Made by a program: the position numbers and the translations under genes | NCBI GenBank assembly: GCA_021807105.1 | Contig: JAKAPL010000012.1 | Span: forward strand, 1-64,000 | Length of the DNA: 64,000 nucleotides | Direction: 5' to 3' | Origin: Myxococcales bacterium | Lineage (GTDB): Bacteria; Myxococcota; Myxococcia; Myxococcales; JAKAPL01 | Shown: positions 8,074 to 17,002 of the stretch, one piece after another | Layout: every line of letters starts with the position of its first letter | How positions within the stretch are numbered: the stretch's first letter is position 1 | Notes under the pieces: model-generated | The model's input: the letters and a program-made list of their open reading frames with translations, nothing else | What the model was told of the DNA's origin: nothing | Databases searched by the model: none

Positions 8074-8667
8074 TCACCGCCGCCGGCGGTTGCCCCGCCC
8101 CGGCCGCCGCCGCCGCCCCTCCGGGGCGCGCAGGAGCGCCGCGCCCGCGCCGAGCGGCCGCTCTTCCCGCCGCAGGGCGAGCGAGACCCGGCCGAGGAGG
8201 AGGAAGAGCGGCCCGCCGGCCGCCGCGGTCAGGGCGGCTCCCCAGAGGACGCCGCCCCAGACGACCGGAGGCTCCGGCCGTCCGACGGCGTAAAGAAGGA
8301 TGCGGGCGAAGAGCGCCTCGACCAGCGACCCGAGGGCGCAGAGCGCCGCGAAGGAGGCAGCTCCCCGCACGTCCAACGCGCTCGCCCCGACGCGGGCGAG
8401 CACGAAGAGGACCATGGCGAGCAGGGTGAAGAGCCCCGGGTGGACCCAGTAGAGGAAGTCCGCGATCGTACCGCAAGCGAAGGCCCCGATCGCCCCCTCG
8501 ATGACGCCCGCCGGCCCCACCGCGAGCCAGAGGACCGCGGCGAGCGGCACGTCCGCCCGCGCCGTGGCCAGGGCCCCGGCGGGCAGCGCTCCGAACAGCG
8601 GCAGCAGCGCCGCCTCGACGGGCAGGAGCAGCAGGCAGGCGGCGACGGCGGAGAGCGCGTTCGGCAT
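8074..8667 (-). CDS. mreD: Rod shape-determining protein MreD
   Basis: MreD is the small integral membrane partner of MreC and RodA in the elongasome. The protein (197 aa) has five or six hydrophobic segments and the usual ADFLYWVHPGLF region in the middle. Sequence conservation in this family is low, so the call leans on position between mreC and mrdA and on the topology. The C-terminus is an arginine-rich tail (EGRRRRPGRGNRRRR) that is longer than usual. Its ATG directly abuts the mreC stop codon. Confidence 0.88.
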   Translation of the reverse strand: MPNALSAVAACLLLLPVEAALLPLFGALPAGALATARADVPLAAVLWLAVGPAGVIEGAIGAFACGTIADFLYWVHPGLFTLLAMVLFVLARVGASALDVRGAASFAALCALGSLVEALFARILLYAVGRPEPPVVWGGVLWGAALTAAAGGPLFLLLGRVSLALRREERPLGAGAALLRAPEGRRRRPGRGNRRRR

Positions 8668-9522
8668 CTACCGGCTCGCCGCCGGCGCATCCGGACCGGC
8701 ACGCGTGCCCAGGACGATCATCACCTCTTCCAGCCGGCGCACATCGACCGCCGGCACGACCGACGCCCGCAGGAACATGCCCGAGCTGCTGCGGGCGAGG
8801 CTCGCGACCTTCCCGATCGGCAGCCCGGGAGGGAAGATGCCGTCCGTGCCGCTCGTCGCGAGCGCGTCGCCCTCCTCGATGTCGTCCGACCGGAGCGCGT
8901 AGTCGAGCCGGCAGCGGCCTTCGGCGCCCGTCCCGGAGACCGTCGCCCGCGCCCGGGAGCGTACGACGCGCGCCGCCACCGCGCTGTCCGGGTCCACGAG
9001 CAGCTCGACGTCCGCGGCGGAAGGGAAGACCGCGAGCACCCGCCCCACGATGCCGGACGGGGCGACGACCGCCATGTCGCGCCGTACGCCGCGGTCCTCT
9101 CCGGCGCCGACCCGGATCACGTGGGCCATCGCGCCCGGCGCGAGGCTGTCGCCGATGACCCGCGCGCCGAGGAGATCGAGCGGCTGCGCCCGGGCGAGGG
9201 AGAGCAGGTCGCGCAGCCGGGCGTTCTCCTCGGCGGCGGCGGAGAGACGCGCGTTCTCGACCTCGAGCGCGGCGATCCGCCGCTGGAGAACCACGTTCCG
9301 CTCGCGCACGTGGTGGAGGGCGAGGTACGACTGAACCAGGTCAATCGCGCCGCCCGCCGCCCCGACGACCGCCCGCTCGATCGGCGCCGTCAGGAAGACC
9401 ACCGCCCGGTCGAGCCGGCTTCGCGGATCCGCTCGATCCCGCCGCGCGAGGAACGAGAGCACCGCCGCGGAGAGCAGCGCAAGGAGGGCCAAGACCTCGC
9501 GATACTTGCGCAGGAAACCCAC
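8668..9522 (-). CDS. mreC: Rod shape-determining protein MreC
   Basis: MreC is a bitopic membrane protein that binds PBP2 in the periplasm. It has one N-terminal transmembrane helix after FLRKYREVL, a coiled coil (VLQRRIAALEVENARL), and the beta-rich domain with RVIGDSLAPGA and the GVRRDMAVVAPSGIVGRV core. The ORF track begins at 9573, but a promoter-like TTGACT-18-GACAAT (9572-9601) would start transcription inside that extension. I therefore prefer the GTG at 9522 (MGFLRKYREV), which has a GGAG eight bases upstream and gives the usual short cytoplasmic tail. mreB is not adjacent. Confidence 0.88.
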   Translation of the reverse strand: MGFLRKYREVLALLALLSAAVLSFLARRDRADPRSRLDRAVVFLTAPIERAVVGAAGGAIDLVQSYLALHHVRERNVVLQRRIAALEVENARLSAAAEENARLRDLLSLARAQPLDLLGARVIGDSLAPGAMAHVIRVGAGEDRGVRRDMAVVAPSGIVGRVLAVFPSAADVELLVDPDSAVAARVVRSRARATVSGTGAEGRCRLDYALRSDDIEEGDALATSGTDGIFPPGLPIGKVASLARSSSGMFLRASVVPAVDVRRLEEVMIVLGTRAGPDAPAASR

Positions 9523-9571
9523 GTCGCTCGCTCCGGCGGCCAGCCGCTCTCGACCCCGCTCGGATACTTGC

Positions 9572-9601
9572 ATTGTCGCGTTGTTTCCCCTACGTAGTCA
9601 A
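9572..9601 (-). promoter_or_regulatory. Candidate sigma70-type promoter of the mreCD-mrdA-rodA operon
   Basis: On the minus strand TTGACT (9596-9601) and GACAAT (9572-9577) are separated by 18 bp. Transcription would begin near 9565, about 40 bases before the preferred mreC GTG. Confidence 0.5.
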
Positions 9602-9630
9602 GCCTTCAGCCGGGGAAAGGCAAGGACGAG

Positions 9631-11205
9631 ATGCTCGACAACATGAGAACCGCCAGCGCCTCGACGGCGGGCAAGTTCGTGATGGCGTTCCTCTTCTCTC
9701 TGCTCGCCGTGGCCTTCGGCATCAGCTTCGGGCCCGGCTGGCGCGGGCTGACGGGCTCCGGTTCAGGCCCCCAGTGGGCCGCCAAGGTGAACGGGGAGAC
9801 GATCGGCGTCCCGGAGTTCGAGCGCTACTATTGGCGGACCGTCCGGCGCTTCGGCGACATGGACCGCAACCTCATCGACCAGTACTTCCCCCGCTCGCGA
9901 GCCCTGGACGAGCTGATCGCCGATCGCCTGGTCGCGGCGGAGGCGCGCCGGCAGGGCGTCGCCGTCGGGGACCGGGAGCTGGCCGACGCGATCACGAAGA
10001 ACGCCGCGTTCCAGGAGGATGGCAGGTTCTCCGAGCAGCGATACCGGCTCATGCTGGAGCGCTCCCTCGGCCTGACCGAGCAGGACTTCGAGAACGAGAT
10101 GCGGCGGGGCATGCTCGTGGGCAAGATGTCCGCCCTCGTCCGGCAGACCGCCAAGGTCACCGACGGAGAGCTCGAACAACAGTTCCGCGACGACAATGAG
10201 AAGGTCTCGCTCGCCTTCGTCCGGTTCGCGCCCGCGTTCTACGCGAGCCAGGCCTCGCCTTCCGACGCGGAGGTCGGCGCGTTCATCAAGGATCACGCGG
10301 ACCAGATCACCGCCGAGTACGGCAAGGAGACCTGGCGCTATCACCTCCCCCGGCGTGTGCAGGCGCGCCACCTGCTCTTCAGAGTCGCCGCGGCCACGGA
10401 TGGAACGAAGGCGAAGGAGGCGGCCCTCGCCGCGCGCGCCCGTGCCGTCAAGGGCGAGGACTTCGGCGCGCTCGTCAAGAGCCTTTCGCAGGCCGGCGAC
10501 GCGGCTTCGGGCGGCGAGCTCGGGGAGATCCGCGAGCACGACCGGCTCTTCGACCCAGCGCTCGAACAAGCCGCCCTCGCACTCGCCGAGGGCGAGGTGA
10601 GCGAGCCCGTTCGCAGCGCGCACGGCTGGGAGCTCGTCCAGGCGGAGAAGGTCCTCCCCGCCGAGAACAAGAGCCTCGATCAGGTCCGCGGCGACCTCGC
10701 CCGGGAGATGCTGACCCGGCAGCGCGAGGGGACTCTGGCCAAGGCCGCGGCCGAGGCCGCGCAGGCGAAGCTCGCCGCCGGGGCGAAGCTGTCGGATCTT
10801 TTCCCCCCCGCCGCGGGGCCCGTGGGTGACGAGCCGGCGAAGTTCGCGCCTCCGCCCGAGCATCCAGCGACCGAGACGACCGGGCTCTTTGCGCGCTCGG
10901 CCGTGGGCTACGTCCCGAAGATCGGCCAGAGCCTCCCGCTCCAGACCGCGGCCTTCGCGCTCGCGACTCCCGGGACGGCGGCGAAGCAGCCGTTCCAGGT
11001 CGGGGAGAACTGGGTCGTCGTCCAGCTCGCCGAGCACGACGCGCCGGACATGAAGGAGTTCGCGAAGAAGAAGGACGAGCTGCGGGAGAACGCGCAGCGC
11101 CAGGCCGAGATCGAGCTGATGGGGGGCTGGCGCAAGACGCTCCTCTCCCAGGCGGTGATCGAGCGAAACATGGCCCTCATCGCCCCGCAGAAGCCGCAGA
11201 GCTGA
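9631..11205 (+). CDS. PpiD/SurA-like periplasmic peptidyl-prolyl isomerase (parvulin)
   Basis: The 524-residue protein has one N-terminal membrane anchor (about 15-35), a SurA_N/PpiD-type chaperone domain beginning with VNGETIGVPEFERYYWR, and a rotamase (parvulin) domain. The latter carries the signature VQARHLLFRV at about 235 and GELGEIREHDRLFDPALEQAALAL at about 290-313. A C-terminal domain resembling the second PpiD chaperone part follows. It would be anchored in the inner membrane and assist folding of exported proteins. It is divergent from the mre operon and stands alone. PpiD is the closest match by architecture; paralogy with SurA cannot be excluded. Confidence 0.85.
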   Translation: MLDNMRTASASTAGKFVMAFLFSLLAVAFGISFGPGWRGLTGSGSGPQWAAKVNGETIGVPEFERYYWRTVRRFGDMDRNLIDQYFPRSRALDELIADRLVAAEARRQGVAVGDRELADAITKNAAFQEDGRFSEQRYRLMLERSLGLTEQDFENEMRRGMLVGKMSALVRQTAKVTDGELEQQFRDDNEKVSLAFVRFAPAFYASQASPSDAEVGAFIKDHADQITAEYGKETWRYHLPRRVQARHLLFRVAAATDGTKAKEAALAARARAVKGEDFGALVKSLSQAGDAASGGELGEIREHDRLFDPALEQAALALAEGEVSEPVRSAHGWELVQAEKVLPAENKSLDQVRGDLAREMLTRQREGTLAKAAAEAAQAKLAAGAKLSDLFPPAAGPVGDEPAKFAPPPEHPATETTGLFARSAVGYVPKIGQSLPLQTAAFALATPGTAAKQPFQVGENWVVVQLAEHDAPDMKEFAKKKDELRENAQRQAEIELMGGWRKTLLSQAVIERNMALIAPQKPQS

Positions 11206-11439
11206 AGTCGGCAAGCTCCTGCGCAAGCGTGATCCTGCCCCCGCGCCGCCTCCCGGCTGGGTCGGGGGAAGGCCCATGGTCGTCCCGCTGGACCGGGCGG
11301 CGTGCGCGACGCCCGACTTGCCCTCGGCGGCGACTCCCTGCGCGGCCGCCCGCGGAGGTCTGCTCGACGGCTTCGCAGCGCGGCCCATCATCGCCACGAC
11401 TCAATGCGCCAAGGGGCTGGCCGCAGTGCGGGAGGTGCG
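11206..11439. other. Intergenic region without recognised gene
   Basis: The 300 bp between the foldase gene and the SDR gene contain only short GC-driven ORFs. A plus-frame reading CGRCGKWH looks like a zinc knuckle but has no gene context. The end of the interval holds the palindromic operator described next. Confidence 0.5.
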
Positions 11440-11460
11440 GCAAGTGGCACTTGCTACTGT
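11440..11460. promoter_or_regulatory. Palindromic operator GCAAGTG-G-CACTTGC upstream of the SDR/thiolase block
   Basis: A perfect 7-1-7 palindrome at 11440-11454 is followed by TACTGT. Twenty of 21 bases (GCAAGTGGCACTTGCTACTRT) recur in front of the MerR-type gene at 17779-17793 on the opposite strand. Such an operator next to a -10-like hexamer fits control by the MerR-type protein encoded at 16988-17761. Confidence 0.75.
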
Positions 11461-11506
11461 CTGGCCGCCTTGACTCGACCGGCGGGGGCGGCGTAGGTAC
11501 GGATGC

Positions 11507-12646
11507 ATGCCTCCTTCGGTCTCCTCCGGCGGCGGGCGGACGGTCCTCGTGGCCGGCGCGGCCGGCTTCATCGGGTCGCACGTGGTCGAGCGTCTCCGGG
11601 CGGCGGGCCACGCGGTCCGCGCGATCGACCGGCCGGGAGCGGACCTCTCCGCCGCCCGCGCGGCGGGGGCGCAGGCGCTCTCCTTCGACCTCGGCGAGGC
11701 CGGGAAGCTGCGCGAGGCGCTCGCGGGCTGCGACGTCGCGGTCAACGGGACCGGCCTCTTCGACCTCGCGGCGACCGAGGAGGAGCTTCGGGCGGCCAAC
11801 GTGACCGCCGCGGTCGCCTTCGCCGAGGCCGCGCGCGAGGCGGGAGTCGGGCGGCTGGTGCACCTCTCCTCGGCCTCGGTCTACGGCAAACCCGCCCGCT
11901 CGCCGCAGGACGAGGAAGGGCCGTTCCATCCCCGCAACCTCTACGAGATCACCAAGCTCGAGGGGGAGAGGGCGGTTCAGGAGCGGCACGGGCGCGGGAT
12001 CGAGGTCGCGGTGCTCCGGCCGACGCTCGTCTATGGGCCGCGGTCGCGCTACGGCCAGGCGCTCTTCGTCGCCCTGCTCGCCCAGCTCCGCGCCTTCGGC
12101 CGGCGCCGCTTCCCGCTGCTGGCCGGCGGTCCGCTCGGCCAGCACGTCCACGTCGCCGACGTCGCCGGCGCCGCCGTCCTCTGTGCGACCCACCCGGACG
12201 CGGCGGGCCGCGCCTTCAACGTCGCCGACCGCGAGCCGCTCGGCCTCGGGGAGACCTTCGGCGCGCTCATCGGGGCCGTCGGCATGACCGCCGCGCCGAA
12301 GCTCTCCGGGCGGCTCTTCTGGGGCGCGACCCTCTTCGTCCTCGCCCACCTCCCGGCGAGAGTCCTGCGCGAGTTCAACCGGCGGCTCCAGAAGGGCCAC
12401 GAGATCCTCGTCTCCCGCGGCCTGCCGGACAGGCTCGTGCCGCGACTCGACCGCGACTGGATCGGCTACTTCAGCGGCGACTTCGTCTTCGACGTGCGGC
12501 GGCTCGCGTCGCTGGGTTTCTCGTGGGAACACCCGGACTTCCGCCGCTCGATCGGCGGCGTCGTCGAGTGGTACCGGGGCGCAGGCTGGCTCCCGGCGCC
12601 GGACAGCGCGGCCCCGGGCGCGGCGCGGGCGGTGGAGACGCCCTGA
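11507..12646 (+). CDS. NAD(P)-dependent epimerase/dehydratase, extended SDR family
   Basis: The Rossmann motif is VLVAGAAGFIGSHVVERL near residue 15. The catalytic triad includes the serine in HLSSASVYGK and the YEITK (YxxxK) motif at about 147-151, followed by the family block RPTLVYGPRSRYG. The C-terminal half (about 250-379) is the variable substrate domain. Size (379 aa) and the internal hydrophobic stretch resemble 3-beta-hydroxysteroid dehydrogenase-like SDRs, but the substrate is not determined by the sequence. It is the first gene after the MerR-type operator and heads the acyl-CoA gene block. Confidence 0.85.
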   Translation: MPPSVSSGGGRTVLVAGAAGFIGSHVVERLRAAGHAVRAIDRPGADLSAARAAGAQALSFDLGEAGKLREALAGCDVAVNGTGLFDLAATEEELRAANVTAAVAFAEAAREAGVGRLVHLSSASVYGKPARSPQDEEGPFHPRNLYEITKLEGERAVQERHGRGIEVAVLRPTLVYGPRSRYGQALFVALLAQLRAFGRRRFPLLAGGPLGQHVHVADVAGAAVLCATHPDAAGRAFNVADREPLGLGETFGALIGAVGMTAAPKLSGRLFWGATLFVLAHLPARVLREFNRRLQKGHEILVSRGLPDRLVPRLDRDWIGYFSGDFVFDVRRLASLGFSWEHPDFRRSIGGVVEWYRGAGWLPAPDSAAPGAARAVETP

Positions 12647-12766
12647 TCTTCGACCGAGAGAGATGATCGCGAAGGAGCACGGGATGGCAGGAGGAGGGAA
12701 ACGCGAGGGCCCCACATTCGCGCCTTCCGGGGAGAGAAGAGCTCACTCGCCGGACGGGCGCCGATC

Positions 12767-13945
12767 ATGAAGGCCGTGGTCGCGGGCGCCGCCGCCATCC
12801 CGGTGCGCCGCAAGCTCGAACGGCCGGTCCGCGACACCGCGGCGGAGCTCGCCTTCGCGGCCGCGGCGGACGCGGGCCTTCCGCTCTCCCGGATCGACGG
12901 GCTCTTCGTCTCGCCGCCGGCGCTCGGCGGGGTCCCCGGCTTCATGTGGAGCTGCACGCTCGCCCACCACCTGGGCCTCGCGACGCGGTCGCAGGCGCTC
13001 GTCGAGTGCGGCGGCCTGACCGCCGCGGTCGCCTTCAAGCTCGCGGTGCAGGAGGTGCGTGCCGGCCGGATCTCGGCGGCGCTGGTGATCGCGATGGACG
13101 TGCGGGCCGACGACCGCGCGGAGGACTTCGAGTTCTTCATCCGGAACATGACGGAGGACCTGCTCGGCCTCTACGGCCCCTACGACGCGCTCTACGGAAT
13201 CGCCGCGCCCATCCCCTACTACGCCATGAGCGCCCAGCGCTATCTCCACGAGCACGAGCTCACGCGCGCGGACCTCGCGCCGGTCGCCGTGGCGCTCCGG
13301 CGCAACGCCGAGAAGAATGAGCGGGCCGAGCTGCGCAAGCCGATCTCCGTGGAGGACGTCCTCGCCGCCCCGATGATCTGCCCGCCGCTCGGCCTGCTCG
13401 ACTGTTCGGCGTTCGCGAGCGGGGCGGCGGCGGTGGTGGTCGCGCGCGAGGAGGTCGCGCGGGAGGCGGGCCGGCCGCTCGTGTTCGTGCGCGCCCTCGG
13501 GGAGGCGCACGAGGCGGCCCACTTCGCCCCGCTGCGCGCGCCGCTCTCCTCCTTCCCCTCGGCCCGGGCCGCGGCGGCCGAGGCGTTCTCCGGCGCGCGT
13601 CTCGCCCCCGGGGACGTGGACGTGGCCGAGGTCTACGGGGTCTTCTCCGCGACCGAGCTGATGCTCTACGAGAGCCTCGGCTTCTTCCCAGAGGGGCGCG
13701 GCGCGGCCGCGGTCCGCGAAGGGTTGACGAGCGGCACGGGGTCGACGGTCTTCGACCCTTCCGGCGGGCGGCTCTCGCTCGGCCATCCCGCGGGCGCGAC
13801 GCCGCTCTACAGCGTGGTGGAGATCGTCGAGCAGCTTCGCGGGACGGCGGGGGCGCGGCAGGTGAAGGACGCGGTGGTCGGCCTCTTCCACGCCGAGCAC
13901 GGGATGCTCAATGGGAGCCTGGTCGGCCTGTTGGAGGCGGGGTGA
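12767..13945 (+). CDS. Thiolase-like protein (SCP-x / lipid-transfer thiolase type)
   Basis: The 392-residue protein has the thiolase fold. There is an N-terminal Cys in ECGGLTAAVAF (about residue 81) where the acyl-accepting cysteine lies in active enzymes, and a well preserved GHPAGAT loop at about 340. The usual C-terminal Cys-Gly-Gly motif is replaced by HAEHGMLNG. Thiolases of this subgroup normally pair with a DUF35 OB-fold protein, which is the next gene here. A role in C-C bond cleavage or formation on acyl-CoA or sterol side chains is the usual assignment; whether this one is catalytically competent is open. Confidence 0.8.
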   Translation: MKAVVAGAAAIPVRRKLERPVRDTAAELAFAAAADAGLPLSRIDGLFVSPPALGGVPGFMWSCTLAHHLGLATRSQALVECGGLTAAVAFKLAVQEVRAGRISAALVIAMDVRADDRAEDFEFFIRNMTEDLLGLYGPYDALYGIAAPIPYYAMSAQRYLHEHELTRADLAPVAVALRRNAEKNERAELRKPISVEDVLAAPMICPPLGLLDCSAFASGAAAVVVAREEVAREAGRPLVFVRALGEAHEAAHFAPLRAPLSSFPSARAAAAEAFSGARLAPGDVDVAEVYGVFSATELMLYESLGFFPEGRGAAAVREGLTSGTGSTVFDPSGGRLSLGHPAGATPLYSVVEIVEQLRGTAGARQVKDAVVGLFHAEHGMLNGSLVGLLEAG

Positions 13946-14084
13946 CCGTGCCTCCGAACCCACGGGACTTCCCCCGGAGACGCCGGAGGACCGGGACCGC
14001 GTCCGCGCTTCTTCTGCCTCCCTCCGCGCGGCCAACCTCTCCCGCGTCGCGGGGGGTCCCCCCGGCGATGAAAGGGGCTCCGGC

Positions 14085-14525
14085 GTGAAGGACATCATCG
14101 ACGCGGCGACGAAGGATGCGCTCTCCGTCTTCGGGGGCCGGGCGACGGAGGAGTTCCAGCGCCGGCTCGCGCAAGGGCGGCTGTGCAGCACACGCTGCCG
14201 GGCGTGCCACGCCGTCGCCTTCCCGCCGCGGGAGTTCTGCCCCGACTGCCACGGCCGGGAGGTCGAGTGGATCGAGCTGCCCAAGGAGGCGACGCTCTAC
14301 GCCTTCACGCAGCAGCAGCGCGGCCTCCGCTTCCTCGCCCCGGATGTCATCGGCCTCGTCGAGGTCCAGGGCGTCGGCCACTTCCTGTCGCGAATCGACG
14401 CGCCCTTCGAGTCGCTTGCCATCGGCATGCGCCTCGCCGTAGGCTTCCTACAGATCGCCCCCGGCATCTGGGTCCACCAGTACCGGCCGGCCCGTGGGGT
14501 CCCCGATGGTCCGCACGATCCCTGA
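14085..14525 (+). CDS. Zn-ribbon OB-fold protein (DUF35), thiolase partner
   Basis: The GTG at 14085 (MKDIIDAATKDA, preceded by AAAGGGG) is preferred over the longer ORF start because the upstream extension is low-complexity. The rubredoxin-like zinc ribbon is CRACHAVAFPPREFCPDCHG (about residues 37-56), followed by a small OB-fold domain. Such proteins bind acyl-CoA and form complexes with SCP2-type thiolases, which matches the preceding gene. The end overlaps the start of the acyl-CoA ligase gene by 20 bp, suggesting coupled translation. Confidence 0.85.
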   Translation: MKDIIDAATKDALSVFGGRATEEFQRRLAQGRLCSTRCRACHAVAFPPREFCPDCHGREVEWIELPKEATLYAFTQQQRGLRFLAPDVIGLVEVQGVGHFLSRIDAPFESLAIGMRLAVGFLQIAPGIWVHQYRPARGVPDGPHDP

Positions 14526-16344
14526 GCTGCTCGACGCTCGCGCCGCCGAGGCGCCCCATCTGCTCTCCTTCGAGCAGACGGTCAACGGCCGCTCCGACCG
14601 CGCCACCTGGTCCGAGTTCAAACAGCGCTGCGACGCGCTTTCGCTCGCGCTGGAGGAGCTGGGCCTCCGCCCCGGAGAGAGCGCCGGCGTCATCGGGCAG
14701 ACGACCGGCGAATGGGCGACCACCGACCTCGGGATCCTCGGAGCGGGCGGGGTGTCGGTCGGCATCTACCCGACGCTCACCCCCGCGCAGGTCGCCTATC
14801 TGCTCTCCGACTGCGCCGCGCGCTTCGTCGTCGCCGGCGGGAAGGCCGAGCTTTCTACGCTGCGCGCCGCGCTCACCGAGGTCGAGAAACCGCCGGTGGT
14901 GATCGGCTGGGGCGAGGCGGAGGGGGAGGCCGGCGTCCTCGGCCTCTCCGCGCTGATCTCGCGCGGCCGCGAGCTGCTCGCCCGCAAGCCGGGCCGGATC
15001 ACCGAGCTGCGCGCCCGCGCGAAGCCCGAGGACCTCGCCGTGCTCATCTACACCTCGGGGACGACCGGCGTCCCCAAGGGCGCGATGATCTCGCACGGGA
15101 ACTGCCTCTCCCTCCTCTCCGAGCTCAAGAAGCTGCTGCCCGCGGACGTCTCCGGCGCCGACGTCACCGTCTCATTCCTGCCGATGGCCCACGTGGCCGA
15201 GCACGTCATCGGGTTCTACGGGCGGATCAGTGCGGGCTACGCCGCCCGATACGTGGGGAGCCTCGACAGCCAGGCGGTGCTCGGCGCGGTGGGACAGACA
15301 CGCCCGACCCTCTTCGGATCGGTGCCGCGCATCTTCGAGAAGGCGTACGCGAAGATCCGCGCGACGGTCGCCGAGGCGAACCCGCGGCGGCAGGCGATCT
15401 TCGCCTGGGCCGAGCGGACGGGCCGCGCCTGGTCGCGCCACCAGCTCGGCGGTCTGCCGCCCCCGCTCTCCTTGCGGCTCTCGCACGCGCTCGCCGACCG
15501 GCTCGTGCTCCGCCGCATCCGCGAGGCGTTCGGCGGGCGGGTCCGGTACTTCGTCTCCGGCGCGGCCCCGATCGACCCCGAGATCCTGGAGTTCTTCGAC
15601 GGCTGCGGCATGCGAGTGGTCGAGGTCTACGGGATGACCGAGTGCTGCGGCATCGCGACCGTGAACAGCCCGGAGCGCCCGCGCTTCGGGACGGTAGGCA
15701 GGCCCGTGCCGGGCATGGAGCTGCGCCTCGCCGACGACGGCGAGATCCTCCTGCGCGGGCCGTCGGTCTTCCTGGGCTACTGGAACAGGAAGGAGGCGAC
15801 CGCGGAGGCGATCGACGCGGACGGCTGGCTGCACACCGGCGACATCGGGGTCCTCGACGCCGACGGGTTCCTGAAGATCACCGACCGGAAGAAGAACCTG
15901 ATCGTCACCTCCGGCGGGAAGAAGGTGGCGCCCGCCCCCATCGAGGCGATCCTCGGGAGCGACCCGGTGCTCGGGCCCTCGCTGGTGGTCGGGGAGGCAC
16001 GACCCTACCTGACCGCCCTCTTGACCCTCGATCTAGAGGGGGCCCGAGAGGCGGCCGGCGCGCCCTCGGCGTCGGTCGGGGAGCTCTCGCGCCATCCGGA
16101 GGTCCGCCGCCGCGCGCTCGTCGCAGTGGAGAAAGCCAACGCCCACCTCGCCCGCTTCGAGCAGATCCGTCGCTTCCGCATCCTGGAAGAGGAGCTCCCG
16201 CTCGGAGGCGAGGAGCTGACGCCGACGATGAAGCTGCGGCGCAAGGCGATGACCCGGCGGTTCGCGGCGGAGATCGAATCGCTCTATGCGACCCCCGCCC
16301 CCGCGGAGGTCATCGAGGCGTCGGCCGCGGCGAGCGCGGCTTGA
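14506..16344 (+). CDS. Long-chain acyl-CoA synthetase (AMP-forming)
   Basis: The enzyme activates a carboxylic acid to acyl-AMP and then to the CoA thioester. The ATP-binding loop is YTSGTTGVPKGAM (about 185), followed by VYGMTECCG (about 375), the GWLHTGDIG hinge region and DRKKNLIVTSGGKKV near the C-terminal catalytic lysine region. Length (612 aa) and the insertion between the first two motifs fit the FAA1/bubblegum-type long-chain group. I chose the ATG at 14506 (MVRTIPELL); the ORF track starts at a GTG four codons upstream. It shares an operon with the thiolase and DUF35 genes. Confidence 0.9.
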   Translation: MVRTIPELLDARAAEAPHLLSFEQTVNGRSDRATWSEFKQRCDALSLALEELGLRPGESAGVIGQTTGEWATTDLGILGAGGVSVGIYPTLTPAQVAYLLSDCAARFVVAGGKAELSTLRAALTEVEKPPVVIGWGEAEGEAGVLGLSALISRGRELLARKPGRITELRARAKPEDLAVLIYTSGTTGVPKGAMISHGNCLSLLSELKKLLPADVSGADVTVSFLPMAHVAEHVIGFYGRISAGYAARYVGSLDSQAVLGAVGQTRPTLFGSVPRIFEKAYAKIRATVAEANPRRQAIFAWAERTGRAWSRHQLGGLPPPLSLRLSHALADRLVLRRIREAFGGRVRYFVSGAAPIDPEILEFFDGCGMRVVEVYGMTECCGIATVNSPERPRFGTVGRPVPGMELRLADDGEILLRGPSVFLGYWNRKEATAEAIDADGWLHTGDIGVLDADGFLKITDRKKNLIVTSGGKKVAPAPIEAILGSDPVLGPSLVVGEARPYLTALLTLDLEGAREAAGAPSASVGELSRHPEVRRRALVAVEKANAHLARFEQIRRFRILEEELPLGGEELTPTMKLRRKAMTRRFAAEIESLYATPAPAEVIEASAAASAA

Positions 16345-16432
16345 CCCAGCAACCCCGAGACCGAGGCCCTCGCTCCTGCCCCGGTGAGCGGGCCAGGGGG
16401 AGAGATCCGCGGGCGACCTTCAGGAGGAAACC

Positions 16433-17002
16433 ATGGTCCAGATCGACGTCCTGATGTCCTCGGCGGTGGGAGCGACCCTCGCGAACGCCGCCCGCGGCAG
16501 GCTGCGCCGCGAGCCTCGCCTCTGGCACAACGGGCCGCTCGCGGCGGCCACGATCTTCGCGGCCTTCTTCCTCGTGCCGGGCCTCCTCTTCTTCCTGTGC
16601 ACCTGGCCGTCCTGGGACACGATGTACTGGTTCGACGGACCGACCCTGCCCGGCTGGTTCGTGGCCGTCGCCGCGGTCCTCGTGCTCGCCGCCTTCGCGC
16701 TCGGCTTCGCCGCGGTCCACGCGCTCATCCGAAGGGGGGCCGACACGGCGGCGCTCTCCCTGCCGGCCATCCTCCTCGCCCCGACCGCCGTGGTCCTCGC
16801 GATCTGGCACGACCGCTTCCTGCACGTCGGCACCCGGGCGAGCCTCGCCGCCGGCGCCCCGCCGAACCTCCTGTCGTCCTCCGTGCTCTGGGGCCTGCTC
16901 GTCGTCATCCCCGTCTGGGTCGGCGTTCCTCTCGTGATCCTCGTCGTACGTTGGGCGAAGGCCTCGGCGGCCGATCCGCGCGCCCAGTCACGCCGCGTGT
17001 GA
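16433..17002 (+). CDS. Predicted four-helix membrane protein of unknown function
   Basis: The 189-residue protein has four strongly hydrophobic segments, at about 36-58, 75-100, 108-125 and 145-165. A loop containing WPSWDTMYWFDGPTLPG and a conserved-looking WHDRF follow helices one and three. A strong AGGAGG ribosome site lies before the ATG. I do not recognise the family. It follows the acyl-CoA ligase in the same direction, and its 3' end overlaps the end of the convergent MerR gene by 15 bp, so it is probably the last gene of the lipid operon. Confidence 0.65.
   Translation: MVQIDVLMSSAVGATLANAARGRLRREPRLWHNGPLAAATIFAAFFLVPGLLFFLCTWPSWDTMYWFDGPTLPGWFVAVAAVLVLAAFALGFAAVHALIRRGADTAALSLPAILLAPTAVVLAIWHDRFLHVGTRASLAAGAPPNLLSSSVLWGLLVVIPVWVGVPLVILVVRWAKASAADPRAQSRRV

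Noticed and set aside
11380-11470. Zinc-knuckle-like CGRCGKWH reading
   Set aside because: It lies on the MerR-type operator and has no gene around it.
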